Shown piece after piece: positions 51,209 through 59,684 of a stretch of 64,000 nucleotides of DNA. This DNA is from Streptomyces globosus (GTDB lineage: Bacteria > Actinomycetota > Actinomycetes > Streptomycetales > Streptomycetaceae). Position numbers and translations under genes: made by a program. Location: the NCBI RefSeq assembly GCF_003325375.1, contig NZ_CP030862.1, positions 248,001 through 312,000 of the forward strand, read 5' to 3'. Under the pieces are notes generated by a model. The model made no database searches. It saw only the letters and a list, made by a program, of their open reading frames with translations, and was not told where the DNA came from. Each line of letters starts with the position of its first letter. Positions within the stretch are counted from its first letter, which is position 1.

Positions 51209-53506
51209 CTACTGCGTGTCGCGGCCGCCGATGATCCCGGGCTCCAGGGTGATCCCCGGGAACGGGTCGGTCGGCGTGCCGCCGGTGGCGCCGCCTCCGG
51301 TCGCCGCGCCGCCGATGGCCTGGCCGCCGGTCTGGCCGCCGGGGCGCCCGCCGGGCTTGCCGTCCCCGCCGGGCTTGTTCGGCTTGGCGGGCTTGACGGG
51401 CGTGGTCGGGGTGCCGGGCCGGGCGCTGCCGCCTGCGGCTCCCGAGTCGGGCAGGCCGACGGTGGTGAAGGTCGCCACCTCCCGGCCGGCGAGCGCGCCG
51501 CTGACGGCCTGCTTCCAGATCGGGCCGGGCAGGCCGCCGCCGTAGACCTTGTCGTAGTACCTGCCGCCGATGGTGATGTTCTCCATCGACACCTGCTTGG
51601 CGCCGCCGGAGCCGACCCACGTCGCGCCCGACATGTTCGGGGTGTAGCCGACGAACCAGGCGTTGTATCGGCTGTCGGTGGTGCCGGTCTTGCCGGCGCT
51701 CTGCCGGTCCGTCAGGCCGGCCTGCGTACCGGTGCCGGAGTCGACCACCCCGAGCAGCAGCGTGTTGATGGTGTCGGCGGTCCGCTCGGACATCACCCGC
51801 TCGCACTTGGACTTCGGCACCGACAGCGCCTTGCCGTGCGAGTCGGTGATCGACTCGATCGAGACGGGCGTGCAGCGGACGCCGCGGTTGGCGAAGGCGG
51901 CGTACGCGTTGGCCATGGTCAGCGGGGACATGCCCTCACTGCCGAGTGCGATGGCCGGGACCTCGGGCAGCTTGGTTCCGTCGGCCGGGATGACGCCGAG
52001 CTTGGTGGTCATCTCGGTGACGGGGCACAGGCCCGTCTCCGCGATCATCTCGACGAAGTAGGTGTTGACCGACTTCGCCATCGCCTGGGTCATGCCGTAC
52101 GGGCCGACCTCGGACTCCTGCTCGTTCTCCAGGCGCTCGTTGTCGGTGTTGACCCACGGCTTGTTGCTGCAGGTCTGCACGGGGCTCGGGTACTGCATCT
52201 GGTAGGGCGAGTTGTAGACCCGACCCGGGGAGATGCCCTGCTCCAGCGCGGCTGCCGCGACGAACGGCTTGAAGGTGGAGCCGGTCGGGAAGCCGAAGTT
52301 CGAGCCGCCCATCCGCTTGTCGACGGAGTAGTTGATCTGGGTCTCGTTCTTGCCGAAGCCGTAGGGCTTCGACTGGCCCATCGCCAGCACGCGGCCGGTG
52401 CCGGGCTGGACCAGGGTGACCGCCGTGGCGATCTTGTCGTCCTGGTTGACGTGGTCCTTGATCGACTCGTTGACGGAGTCCTGCGCCTGCGGGTCGAGCG
52501 TCGTGCGGACGGTCAGGCCGCCCCGGTTCCACAGCTTGGCGCGCTCCTCGCGCGTCTTGCCGAAGACCGGGTCGGTCAGGAAGGTGTTGCGCACGTAGTC
52601 GCAGAAGAATCCGGCGCCCTTGACGGCGGTGATGCAGCCGTTCTTCGGCCGGGTCACCTTCAGCTGGACCGGCTTGGCCTTCGCCTCGTCCGCCTCGGCC
52701 TGCGAGATGTCCTTGACGTCGGCCATCCGCTGGAGGACGACGTTCCGGCGCTTCATCGCCTCCTGGGAGTCGTTCACCGGGTCGTACCGGCTCGGCGACT
52801 GCACCAGTCCGGCGAGCAGCGCCGACTCCTCCAGCGTCAGGTCCTTGGCGGGCTTGCTGAAGTAGCGCTGCGAGGCGGACTCGACGCCGTAGGCCTGCTG
52901 CCCGAAGTAGGTGATGTTGAGGTAGTTCTCGAGGATCTTCTTCTTCCCGAGCTCCTCCTCGACCTGGATCGAGTACTTCAGCTCGCGGATCTTGCGGCCG
53001 AGGCTCTTCTCCTGGGCCTCGCGGACCTTCGTCTCGTCGTCGCCGGCCTCCTCGACGAAGACGTTCTTCACGTACTGCTGCGTCAGCGTCGAGGCGCCCT
53101 GTGCGGCGGCGCCCTCCTGCGCGTTGCGGTTGACCGCGCGCAGGATGCCCTTGAGGTCGACCGCGCCGTGCTCGTAGAAGCGCGAGTCCTCGATCGCGAC
53201 GATGGCCTTCTGCATGTACGGGGAGATGGCCGTCAGCGGCACCACCTGCCGGTCGCGGGAGTACACGGTGGCGATCAGGCCGCCCTCGGCGTCGAGGATG
53301 GTGGTGCGCTGGCTGAGCGGTGGTGTCTTGAGGTTGGCCGGGATCTCGTCGAACCCCTCGACGGTGCCCTTGGCGGCGAGCCCCAGGGCGCCGGCGCCCG
53401 GGATGGCGATGCCGGCGAGCACGACGCCGGAGAGGACGGACAGGCCGAGGAACTTGGCGGCCTGCTGCGGCCCCGTGAGCCCGGCGCCCGAGCGCTTCTT
53501 TCCCAT
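51209..53506 (-). CDS. bifunctional class A penicillin-binding protein (PonA2-like)
   Basis: The 765-residue peptidoglycan synthase has a membrane anchor (about 16-45), a GT51 transglycosylase (VAIEDSRFYEHGAVD, GASTLTQQYVKN, ALLAGLVQSPS) and a transpeptidase with STFK (Ser410), SVN and KTGTT. A Gly/Pro/Thr-rich tail ends the protein. It polymerises and cross-links glycan outside the membrane. TAGGCT ends 7 bases before ATG. Its position between metallophosphoesterase and wblA matches mycobacterial ponA2. Confidence 0.95.
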   Translation of the reverse strand: MGKKRSGAGLTGPQQAAKFLGLSVLSGVVLAGIAIPGAGALGLAAKGTVEGFDEIPANLKTPPLSQRTTILDAEGGLIATVYSRDRQVVPLTAISPYMQKAIVAIEDSRFYEHGAVDLKGILRAVNRNAQEGAAAQGASTLTQQYVKNVFVEEAGDDETKVREAQEKSLGRKIRELKYSIQVEEELGKKKILENYLNITYFGQQAYGVESASQRYFSKPAKDLTLEESALLAGLVQSPSRYDPVNDSQEAMKRRNVVLQRMADVKDISQAEADEAKAKPVQLKVTRPKNGCITAVKGAGFFCDYVRNTFLTDPVFGKTREERAKLWNRGGLTVRTTLDPQAQDSVNESIKDHVNQDDKIATAVTLVQPGTGRVLAMGQSKPYGFGKNETQINYSVDKRMGGSNFGFPTGSTFKPFVAAAALEQGISPGRVYNSPYQMQYPSPVQTCSNKPWVNTDNERLENEQESEVGPYGMTQAMAKSVNTYFVEMIAETGLCPVTEMTTKLGVIPADGTKLPEVPAIALGSEGMSPLTMANAYAAFANRGVRCTPVSIESITDSHGKALSVPKSKCERVMSERTADTINTLLLGVVDSGTGTQAGLTDRQSAGKTGTTDSRYNAWFVGYTPNMSGATWVGSGGAKQVSMENITIGGRYYDKVYGGGLPGPIWKQAVSGALAGREVATFTTVGLPDSGAAGGSARPGTPTTPVKPAKPNKPGGDGKPGGRPGGQTGGQAIGGAATGGGATGGTPTDPFPGITLEPGIIGGRDTQ

Positions 53507-53903
53507 GGAGGGCAGCCTACGTTCTCATTCACCGGACACGCGCGAATGCCTTGGCCTAAGCTGTCCCCAACTGTCACAGCAGTGTGGTGCGACATCAACC
53601 CCTCGGCTTGATTTTCACCCTTCCCGAACGGGGTGGACTGATGTCCGAATCCCGCCCCTCACTCGGATGGCCGACCGTCACCACTTCGCCGATTTCATCC
53701 GAATCGCCGGAATGGTCGGGCATGTCGCCGGATCACTCCGTCGGGTGATCTGCCGCTTACCCATAGTCCGTTCGGGCCATCCAAGATTGGGCCCGTCGGG
53801 GGTGTTGCACTGTGCTCGCCTTCCGTAACGTCCTCAACTGGCAGCGGTGAATATGCCGCTACCGCCGTGGGGGAGCCTCGATTCGGGAGAGGACGGCGCC
53901 GGG
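53507..53903. promoter_or_regulatory. long divergent control region of PBP and wblA
   Basis: About 400 bases without a gene. It holds the leaderless PBP promoter at one end. Near wblA are TTGCAC (53805-53810) and TAACGT (53826-53831), only 15 bases apart, as a possible promoter with a leader of about 65 bases. AT content is higher than in the neighbours. The length suggests several regulators act on wblA, but I cannot assign sites. Confidence 0.5.
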
Positions 53904-54254
53904 ATGGGCTGGGTTACCGACTGGAGTGCGCAGGCAGCCTGCCGCACTACCGATCCGGATGAACTGTTCGTTCAAGGAGCGGCACAGAACAGGGCCAAGG
54001 CAGTGTGCACCGGGTGTCCGGTGCGTACGGAGTGCCTGGCCGACGCGCTCGACAACCGTGTGGAATTCGGCGTGTGGGGCGGAATGACCGAGCGGGAGCG
54101 CCGCGCACTGCTGCGCAGGCGGCCCACCGTCACCTCGTGGCGGCGGCTGCTGGAGACGGCCCGCACGGAGTACGAGCGCAGCACGGGCATCCTCACCGTG
54201 GATGTCGACGCGGAGATCGACGTGCCGTACGAGACGTACGCGGCAGCAGGGTAG
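53904..54254 (+). CDS. wblA: WhiB-like iron-sulfur regulator WblA
   Basis: The 116-residue protein has four cluster-binding cysteines (13, 35, 38, 44) and GVWGG (56-60), followed by a basic stretch. The start MGWVTDWSAQAACRTTDPDELF is what I recall for WblA, a developmental and antibiotic regulator in Streptomyces and orthologue of mycobacterial WhiB4. I choose ATG 53904 (after GGGAGAGGA) over an ATG 57 bases upstream. It converges with the ArsA-type ATPase gene. Confidence 0.93.
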   Translation: MGWVTDWSAQAACRTTDPDELFVQGAAQNRAKAVCTGCPVRTECLADALDNRVEFGVWGGMTERERRALLRRRPTVTSWRRLLETARTEYERSTGILTVDVDAEIDVPYETYAAAG

Positions 54255-54275
54255 GCCCACCGCCCGCCCCCTCAG

Positions 54276-54291
54276 CCGTACGTACGTACGG
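54276..54291. repeat. 16-bp palindrome CCGTACGTACGTACGG
   Basis: A perfect palindrome without a loop, in the 41-base gap between convergent wblA and ATPase genes. A related GCGTACGTACGC lies at 43566-43577. Its role is unknown; it is a weak terminator candidate. Confidence 0.5.
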
Positions 54292-54295
54292 ACGC

Positions 54296-55687
54296 CTACG
54301 CTCCGGCCGGCACCCCGGCCGCGAGGCGTTCTCCGATGGCCCGCAGCCCGGCGAGGTCGTGCACATCGCCGGGAAGGGCCGCCACTTCGGTCACCGCCAC
54401 GTCGGGATGCATCGAGGTGAAGCGGTCCCTCGTGCGCTGTTCGCGCGCGATCAGCTGCATGCGCTCGGCGTGCAGGCGCAGCAGTCCTGCCGTGATGCCC
54501 TCCACATCCGCGCCCTCGGGGGCGTCAGCGTCGGCGCCCGCCTCGACGCCTTCCGATTCCGGTGCGCTTCCGCCCGCGGGGGAGTGGGCGGCCGGGGCAC
54601 CGAGACCAGCTTTCCCGGCCTCCTGATCCACAATGCCGCCTTCTTCAAGATTCTCCGCGACCGCCAGCGCCCGCTCCGCCGACAGCTGTCCGGCGCCGCT
54701 CCCGTGCACCCGGTTGAGCACCAGCCCCGCCAGCGGCATCCGCTCCGCCCCGAGCCGCTCCACGAAGTACGCGGCCTCCCGCAGCGCGTCCGGCTCCGGC
54801 GCCGCGACCACCAGGAAGGCCGTGCCCGGCGCCTGCAGCAGCCGGAACGTCGCGTCCGCGCGTGTGCGGAACCCGCCGAACATCGTGTCCATCGCCGCCA
54901 CGAACGTCTGCACGTCCCCCAGCAGCGAAGCGCCCATCAGCTTGTTGAGCGTCCCCGTCATCAGCGACATGCCGACGTTCAGGAACTTCATCCCCGCCCG
55001 GCCGCCGACCTTCGCCGGAGCCGTCAGCACTCGGATGAACTTCCCGTCCAGGAAGGAGCCCAGCCGCTTCGGGGCGTCCAGGAAGTCCAGGGCGGACCGG
55101 CTCGGCGGGGTGTCCACGACGATCAGGTCCCAGTCGTCGCGGGCCCGCAGCTGCCCCAGCTTCTCCATCGCCATGTACTCCTGCGTGCCGGCGAAGCCGG
55201 CCGACAGGGACTGGTAGAAGGGGTTCGCCAGGATCGCGGCGGCCCGGTCCCCGTCCGCGTGCGACTCGACGATCTCGTCGAACGTCCGCTTCATGTCCAG
55301 CATCATGGCGTGCAGTTCGCCCCCGCCGGCCACGCCCGCGACCTTGCGCGGGGTGTTGTCCAGCGAGTCGATGCCCATCGACTGGGCCAGCCGGCGCGCC
55401 GGGTCGATGGTCAGCACGACCACCTTCCGGCCGCGCTCCGCCGCCCGCAGGCCCAGCGCCGCCGCCGTCGTCGTCTTGCCGACCCCGCCCGCGCCGCAGC
55501 ACACGATGATCCGGGTCCCCGGGTCGTCCAGCAGCCGGTCCACGACCAGCTCCGGCGGCATGTCCATGCCTGCTCCCATCCCGATCCGCGCCCCCGTCCC
55601 CGTTTTCGATCCCGCTTCGGATCCCGTTTCCGCCTCCGCTCCCCGGCCCGCTGCGGCGCCCGCCGCCGGGCCCACGGGCCCGCTCAC
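54296..55687 (-). CDS. ArsA/GET3-family ATPase (second of pair)
   Basis: The 463-residue protein has Walker A GAGGVGKTTTAAAL, VLTIDPARRLAQSMG and VVDTPPSRSALDFLDAP, the ArsA/GET3 layout. A disordered Ala/Gly/Glu stretch (about 340-390) interrupts the C-terminal part. GTG 55687 overlaps the partner's stop (GTGA); an internal ATG at 55567 (MDMPPELVVD) would drop a low-complexity leader and is the alternative. The mycobacterial pair Rv3679/Rv3680, called BagA/BagB, is the likely orthologous complex. Confidence 0.88.
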   Translation of the reverse strand: MSGPVGPAAGAAAGRGAEAETGSEAGSKTGTGARIGMGAGMDMPPELVVDRLLDDPGTRIIVCCGAGGVGKTTTAAALGLRAAERGRKVVVLTIDPARRLAQSMGIDSLDNTPRKVAGVAGGGELHAMMLDMKRTFDEIVESHADGDRAAAILANPFYQSLSAGFAGTQEYMAMEKLGQLRARDDWDLIVVDTPPSRSALDFLDAPKRLGSFLDGKFIRVLTAPAKVGGRAGMKFLNVGMSLMTGTLNKLMGASLLGDVQTFVAAMDTMFGGFRTRADATFRLLQAPGTAFLVVAAPEPDALREAAYFVERLGAERMPLAGLVLNRVHGSGAGQLSAERALAVAENLEEGGIVDQEAGKAGLGAPAAHSPAGGSAPESEGVEAGADADAPEGADVEGITAGLLRLHAERMQLIAREQRTRDRFTSMHPDVAVTEVAALPGDVHDLAGLRAIGERLAAGVPAGA

Positions 55688-56646
55688 TCCTCGTCCGCCT
55701 GCTTGCGCAGCTCGGCCGCGAGCTCGTACAGCCCGGCGAGGTCCATCCCCGTGCCGAGCAGCGGCAGTTCGTACGCCGGCACCTCCAGCCGGGACAGCAC
55801 CCGGCGCTGCGCCCGCTCCAGCGCCACCCGGCCCGCGTGCTCCGCAGCCTGCTCCAGCAGCGGGTCCACCAGCCGCTCCGCGGGTCCGCCGAGCCCGGCC
55901 CGGGACAGGGCGTGCGCCACGTCCCCGCGCAGCTCGCCGGCCGCCCGCAGGGCCTCGTCGTCCAGGTGGTGCGGACGGACCATGTTGACCACGACCCGTC
56001 CCACCGGCAGGCCCGCCTGCGCCAGCTCGGCGATCCCGTCGGCTGTCTCCTGGACGGGCATCTCCTCCAGCAGCGTCACGAAGTGCACCGCCGTCTCGCG
56101 GGACTTGAGCACCTTCATGACGGCCTGCGCCTGGTTGTGGATCGGCCCGATCCGGGCCAGCCCCGCCACCTCGTCGTTCACGTTGAGGAACCGGGTGATC
56201 CGCCCCGTCGGCGGCGCGTCCATCACCACGTGGTCGTACACGTACCGGCCGGACCGGTCCTTGCGGCGGACCGCCTCGCACGCCTTGCCCGTCAGCAGCA
56301 CGTCGCGCAGCCCGGGCGCGATGGTCGTCGCGAAGTCGATCGCGCCGAGCTTCTTCAGCGCGCGGCCCGCCGACCCCAGTTTGTAGAACATCTGGAGGTA
56401 GTCCAGCAGCGCCTGCTCGGCGTCGATGGCGAGCGCGTACACCTCCCCGCCGCCTGCTGCGACGGCGATCTTCCGCTCCTCGTAGGGGAGCGCCTCCGTC
56501 CCGAAGAGCTGCGCGATACCCTGCCTGCCCTCGACCTCCACCAGAAGAGTCCGCCTGCCCTCGCGCGCGAGGGCCAGCGCGAGTGCCGCGGCGACCGTGG
56601 ACTTCCCGGTTCCGCCCTTGCCGCTGACCACCTGGAGCCTGCTCAC
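55684..56646 (-). CDS. ArsA/GET3-family ATPase (first of pair)
   Basis: The 320-residue protein starts MSRLQVVSGKGGTGKSTVAAAL, with the deviant Walker A KGGTGKST, then LLVEVEGRQGIAQLFG and VVMDAPPTGRITRFLNV. It is shorter than its downstream partner, which it overlaps by GTGA, so a heterodimer is likely. TAGGCT lies 8 bases before the GTG start. Chemical function is unsettled; in mycobacteria the pair affects glycerol and stress tolerance, as I recall. Confidence 0.9.
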   Translation of the reverse strand: MSRLQVVSGKGGTGKSTVAAALALALAREGRRTLLVEVEGRQGIAQLFGTEALPYEERKIAVAAGGGEVYALAIDAEQALLDYLQMFYKLGSAGRALKKLGAIDFATTIAPGLRDVLLTGKACEAVRRKDRSGRYVYDHVVMDAPPTGRITRFLNVNDEVAGLARIGPIHNQAQAVMKVLKSRETAVHFVTLLEEMPVQETADGIAELAQAGLPVGRVVVNMVRPHHLDDEALRAAGELRGDVAHALSRAGLGGPAERLVDPLLEQAAEHAGRVALERAQRRVLSRLEVPAYELPLLGTGMDLAGLYELAAELRKQADEE

Positions 56647-56758
56647 AGCCTCTGAGCCTAACCACTCGCTCCCCGGGCCGCGCAGGACCCTCTCCCCCCG
56701 GACGCGGCCCCGCCCCGCCCGGCGCGGCCCGCCCGCGGCAGGCGATACGCTCGCCCCC

Positions 56759-56920
56759 ATGACCAAGAAGTTCGAATACGCGACGGTCCCGCTGCTGGTC
56801 CACGCCACGAAGCAGATCCTGGACACCTGGGGCGAGGACGGCTGGGAGCTCGTCCAGGTCGTGCCCGGCCCGAACAACCCGGAGCAGCTCGTGGCCTACC
56901 TCAAGCGGGAGAAGGCATGA
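56759..56920 (+). CDS. DUF4177 small protein
   Basis: The 53-residue protein starts MTKKFEYATVPLLVHATKQ and has DGWELVQVVPG, the DUF4177 core. TACGCT (56746-56751) ends 7 bases before ATG. It overlaps the RidA gene (ATGA), and the pairing is conserved in mycobacteria (Rv3678A next to Rv3678c), so the two may act together. The function is unknown. Confidence 0.88.
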   Translation: MTKKFEYATVPLLVHATKQILDTWGEDGWELVQVVPGPNNPEQLVAYLKREKA

Positions 56921-57390
56921 GCGGCGCCGTCGAAGCAAAGCTGGCCGAACTCGGCCTGACCCTGCCCGAGGTCGTCCCGCCGCTCGCCGCGTACCAGCCG
57001 GCCGTCCGCTCGGGCGCCTACGTGTTCACCGCGGGCCAGCTCCCGATGGTCAAGGGCAGCCTGCCGGTCACCGGCAAGGTCGGCGCCGAGGTCTCCGCCG
57101 AGCAGGCGAAGGAGCTCGCGGCGACCTGCGCGCTGAACGCCCTGGCCGCCGTCAAGTCCGTCGCGGGCGACCTCGACCGGATCGCGCGCGTCGTGAAGGT
57201 CGTCGGCTTCGTCGCCTCCGCCCCCGACTTCACCGGCCAGCCGGGCGTCCTCAACGGCGCCAGCGAGCTGCTCGGCGCGGTCCTCGGCGACAAGGGCGTC
57301 CACGCCCGCAGCGCCGTCGGCGTCGCCGTCCTCCCGCTGGACGCGCCCGTCGAGATCGAGATCCAGGTCGAGCTCCTGCCCGACGCCTGA
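56917..57390 (+). CDS. RidA (YjgF/YER057c) family protein
   Basis: The 157-residue protein has VFTAGQLPMVKGSLPVTGKV near residue 35 and C-terminal HARSAVGVAVLPLDAPVEIE, with the family arginine in ARSAVG. RidA proteins hydrolyse reactive 2-aminoacrylate-type enamines. Length is somewhat above the usual 130. It is coupled to DUF4177 and followed by a strong terminator. Confidence 0.92.
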   Translation: MSGAVEAKLAELGLTLPEVVPPLAAYQPAVRSGAYVFTAGQLPMVKGSLPVTGKVGAEVSAEQAKELAATCALNALAAVKSVAGDLDRIARVVKVVGFVASAPDFTGQPGVLNGASELLGAVLGDKGVHARSAVGVAVLPLDAPVEIEIQVELLPDA

Positions 57391-57407
57391 CCGGCACCGC
57401 CGTCGTC

Positions 57408-57456
57408 CCGCAGGCCGGGCCCGTACGCCGTCCGCGGCGCGGGGCCCGGCCTGCGG
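57408..57456. terminator. long hairpin after RidA gene
   Basis: Perfect 15-bp arms CCGCAGGCCGGGCCC / GGGCCCGGCCTGCGG around a 19-base loop, 17 bases after the stop. Confidence 0.85.
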
Positions 57457-57537
57457 CACACCCCCCGGCCTGCGGCGCGCTGCCCGCAGCGGCGTGCGGC
57501 CCTCGAACATCGGGCCGGATGGCCGTAGCATCCCCGC

Positions 57538-58449
57538 ATGCCCAACGGTGAGCAGGGACAGCAGCAGACACCCGGAACCAGCCCCGCCGGCGGCCAGTGG
57601 TACCCGCCGGAGTGGCCGGGTCTCATCCGCGCCCTCGCGGACGGCAGCCTGACCCCGGCGGAGCCCCGCCGCGCGTCGACCGTGATGCTGCTCCGCGACA
57701 CCGCCTCCGGGCCGGTCGTGCACATGCTGCGCCGCCGCACCTCCATGGCCTTCGCGGGCGGCGCGTACGCCTACCTGGGCGGCGGCGTCGATCCGCGCGA
57801 CGAGGAGCACCTCGTCGGCTGGGCCGGCCCCGGCCTCGGGGAGTGGGCGGAGCGGCTGGGCACGGATGCCCGTACCGCCCAGGCCATCGTCTGCGCGGCG
57901 GTCCGCGAGACCTTCGAGGAGGCGGGCGTCCTCCTCGCGGGCGAGAGCGCCGGCACGGTCGTCGGGGACACCACCGGCGACGACTGGGAGGCCGACCGGC
58001 AGGCACTCGTCGCCCGCGAGCTGTCCTTCGCGGAGTTCCTCGACCGGCGCGGGCTGCGGCTGCGCTCGGACCTGCTCGGCGCGTGGGCGCGCTGGATCAC
58101 GCCCGAGTTCGAGCCGCGCCGCTTCGACACCTGGTTCTTCGTGGCCGCCCTGCCCGAGGGGCAGCGGACCCGGGACGTCTCCACCGAGGCCGACCGGACG
58201 GTGTGGATCCGCCCCGCCGACGCCGCGGCCGGCTACGACCGGGGCGAGCTGCTGATGATGCCGCCGACGATCTCCACCCTGCGCTCGCTGGAGCCGTACG
58301 GGAGCGCCGCCGGCGCCCTCGCGGCGGCCCCAGGCCAGGACCTCGCGCCCGTGCTCGCACAGGCGGTGCTGGAGAACGGCGAGGTGGTGCTCAGCTGGCC
58401 CGGCCACGAGGAGTTCACCAAGCGCGTCAGCTTCGGAGGTGCCTCGTGA
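57538..58449 (+). CDS. NUDIX hydrolase (NUDT19-like)
   Basis: The 303-residue protein has GGAYAYLGGGVDPRDEEH, a roughly 35-residue insertion, then AAVRETFEEAGVLL, so the Nudix box is split by an insertion as in NUDT19-type CoA-linked hydrolases. FDTWFFVAALPEGQ and MMPPTISTLRSL continue the pattern. TAGCAT (57526-57531) ends 6 bases before ATG. It overlaps the MBL gene (GTGA). Confidence 0.87.
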   Translation: MPNGEQGQQQTPGTSPAGGQWYPPEWPGLIRALADGSLTPAEPRRASTVMLLRDTASGPVVHMLRRRTSMAFAGGAYAYLGGGVDPRDEEHLVGWAGPGLGEWAERLGTDARTAQAIVCAAVRETFEEAGVLLAGESAGTVVGDTTGDDWEADRQALVARELSFAEFLDRRGLRLRSDLLGAWARWITPEFEPRRFDTWFFVAALPEGQRTRDVSTEADRTVWIRPADAAAGYDRGELLMMPPTISTLRSLEPYGSAAGALAAAPGQDLAPVLAQAVLENGEVVLSWPGHEEFTKRVSFGGAS

Positions 58450-59291
58450 CCGACGCCGCCGCACTGCCCGGCCGTCCCCGCGGGGCGGTCGCCTCCGGCC
58501 GCTCCACCCCGCGCGCCTACAACGTCCTCGCGCCCAACCCGTCGGCGATGACCCTCGACGGCACCAACACCTGGATTGTCGCCGAGCCCGACTCCGACCT
58601 GGCCGTCGTCATCGACCCCGGGCCCCTCGACGAGGGGCACCTGGAGGCGGTCGTGGCGACCGCCGAGCGGATGGGCAAGCGCATCGCCCTGACCCTCCTG
58701 ACGCACGGCCACGCCGACCACGCCGCGGGCGCCGGCCGCTTCGCCGAACTCACCGGAAGCAGGGTCCGCGCCCTCGACCCGGCGCTCCGCCTCGGCGACG
58801 AGGGGCTCGCCGCAGGGGACGTCGTCCGCACCGGCGGCCTGGAGCTGCGCGTCGTCCCCACGCCCGGGCACACCGCCGACTCGCTCTGCTTCCACCTGCC
58901 CGCCGACCGGGCCGTGCTGACCGGCGACACGATCCTGGGCCGCGGCACCACGGTCGTCGCGCACCCGGACGGGCGCCTCGGCGACTACCTGGACTCCCTG
59001 CGCCGGCTGCGCTCGCTGACCGTCGACGACGGGGTCCGGACGGTCCTGCCGGGCCACGGCCCGGTCCTGGACGACGCGCAGGGCGCGGTGGAGTTCTACC
59101 TCGCCCACCGCGCGCACCGGCTCGCGCAGGTCGAGACGGCCGTCGAGGACGGCTACACGACCCCCGAGGAGGTCGTCGCCCACGTCTACGCGGACGTCGA
59201 CAGGTCGCTGTGGCCGGCGGCCGAATGGTCCGTGCGCGCACAACTCGAGTACCTTCAAGATCACGGACTGATCCCCGGGGGGCCCGAGTGA
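58446..59291 (+). CDS. MBL-fold metallo-hydrolase (LACTB2-like)
   Basis: The 281-residue protein has GTNTWIV near the start, the metal motif THGHADH (His87, His89, Asp91, His92), TPGHTADS, LTGDTILGRG and LPGHGPVL, with a C-terminal helical extension. Relatives include endoribonuclease LACTB2. The GTG start overlaps the NUDIX stop and the stop overlaps the next GTG start, so three genes are coupled. It corresponds in position to mycobacterial Rv3677c. Confidence 0.9.
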   Translation: MTDAAALPGRPRGAVASGRSTPRAYNVLAPNPSAMTLDGTNTWIVAEPDSDLAVVIDPGPLDEGHLEAVVATAERMGKRIALTLLTHGHADHAAGAGRFAELTGSRVRALDPALRLGDEGLAAGDVVRTGGLELRVVPTPGHTADSLCFHLPADRAVLTGDTILGRGTTVVAHPDGRLGDYLDSLRRLRSLTVDDGVRTVLPGHGPVLDDAQGAVEFYLAHRAHRLAQVETAVEDGYTTPEEVVAHVYADVDRSLWPAAEWSVRAQLEYLQDHGLIPGGPE

Positions 59292-59593
59292 CCACCCTTT
59301 ACCTGCTGCTCGTCCTGCTCGCCGTCGCGGCGTGGATGACGTCGACCGTCAGCCTGCGCATGAAGGCCCTGGAGCGGCGCGCGGAGCGGCTGGAGCGGCG
59401 CCTCGGCCTCCTCCTGGCCCACCTGGGCGTCGAGGAGCCCGAGCCGGCCGGCCTGGAGGAGGTACGGGCACTGCTGCGGGAGGGCCGCACCGTGTCCGCG
59501 ATCAAGGCGTACCGGGAGGCGACGGGCGCGGGGCTGGCCGAGGCGAAGGCGGCGGTGGAGGCGCTGGCGGAGCTGGAGGCGGACCCCGCCTGA
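59288..59593 (+). CDS. small membrane protein with L7/L12 C-terminal-like domain
   Basis: The 101-residue protein has an N-terminal membrane helix (3-20), a charged coiled segment (RMKALERRAERLERRLG) and a C-terminal motif EVRALLREGRTVSAIKAYRE followed by GLAEAKAAVEAL, like the ribosomal L7/L12 C-terminal domain. It is therefore a membrane-tethered copy of that fold, not a ribosomal protein. It is coupled to the MBL gene by GTGA. Confidence 0.8.
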   Translation: MTTLYLLLVLLAVAAWMTSTVSLRMKALERRAERLERRLGLLLAHLGVEEPEPAGLEEVRALLREGRTVSAIKAYREATGAGLAEAKAAVEALAELEADPA

Positions 59594-59600
59594 GCGCCTG

Positions 59601-59652
59601 ACGCGCCTGAGCCGAGGGCGCGCCTGAGCCGACGACGGCCTGAGCCGACGAC
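59601..59652 (+). repeat. short direct repeats after the L7/L12-like gene
   Basis: CCTGAGCCGA occurs at 59606, 59623 and 59639, spaced 16-17 bases, in the convergent gap. The first unit begins just after the stop codon. No terminator hairpin is clear here. Confidence 0.7.
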
Positions 59653-59684
59653 GCGCCGACACCCGGGGCGGCCGCCCGGCCGCC

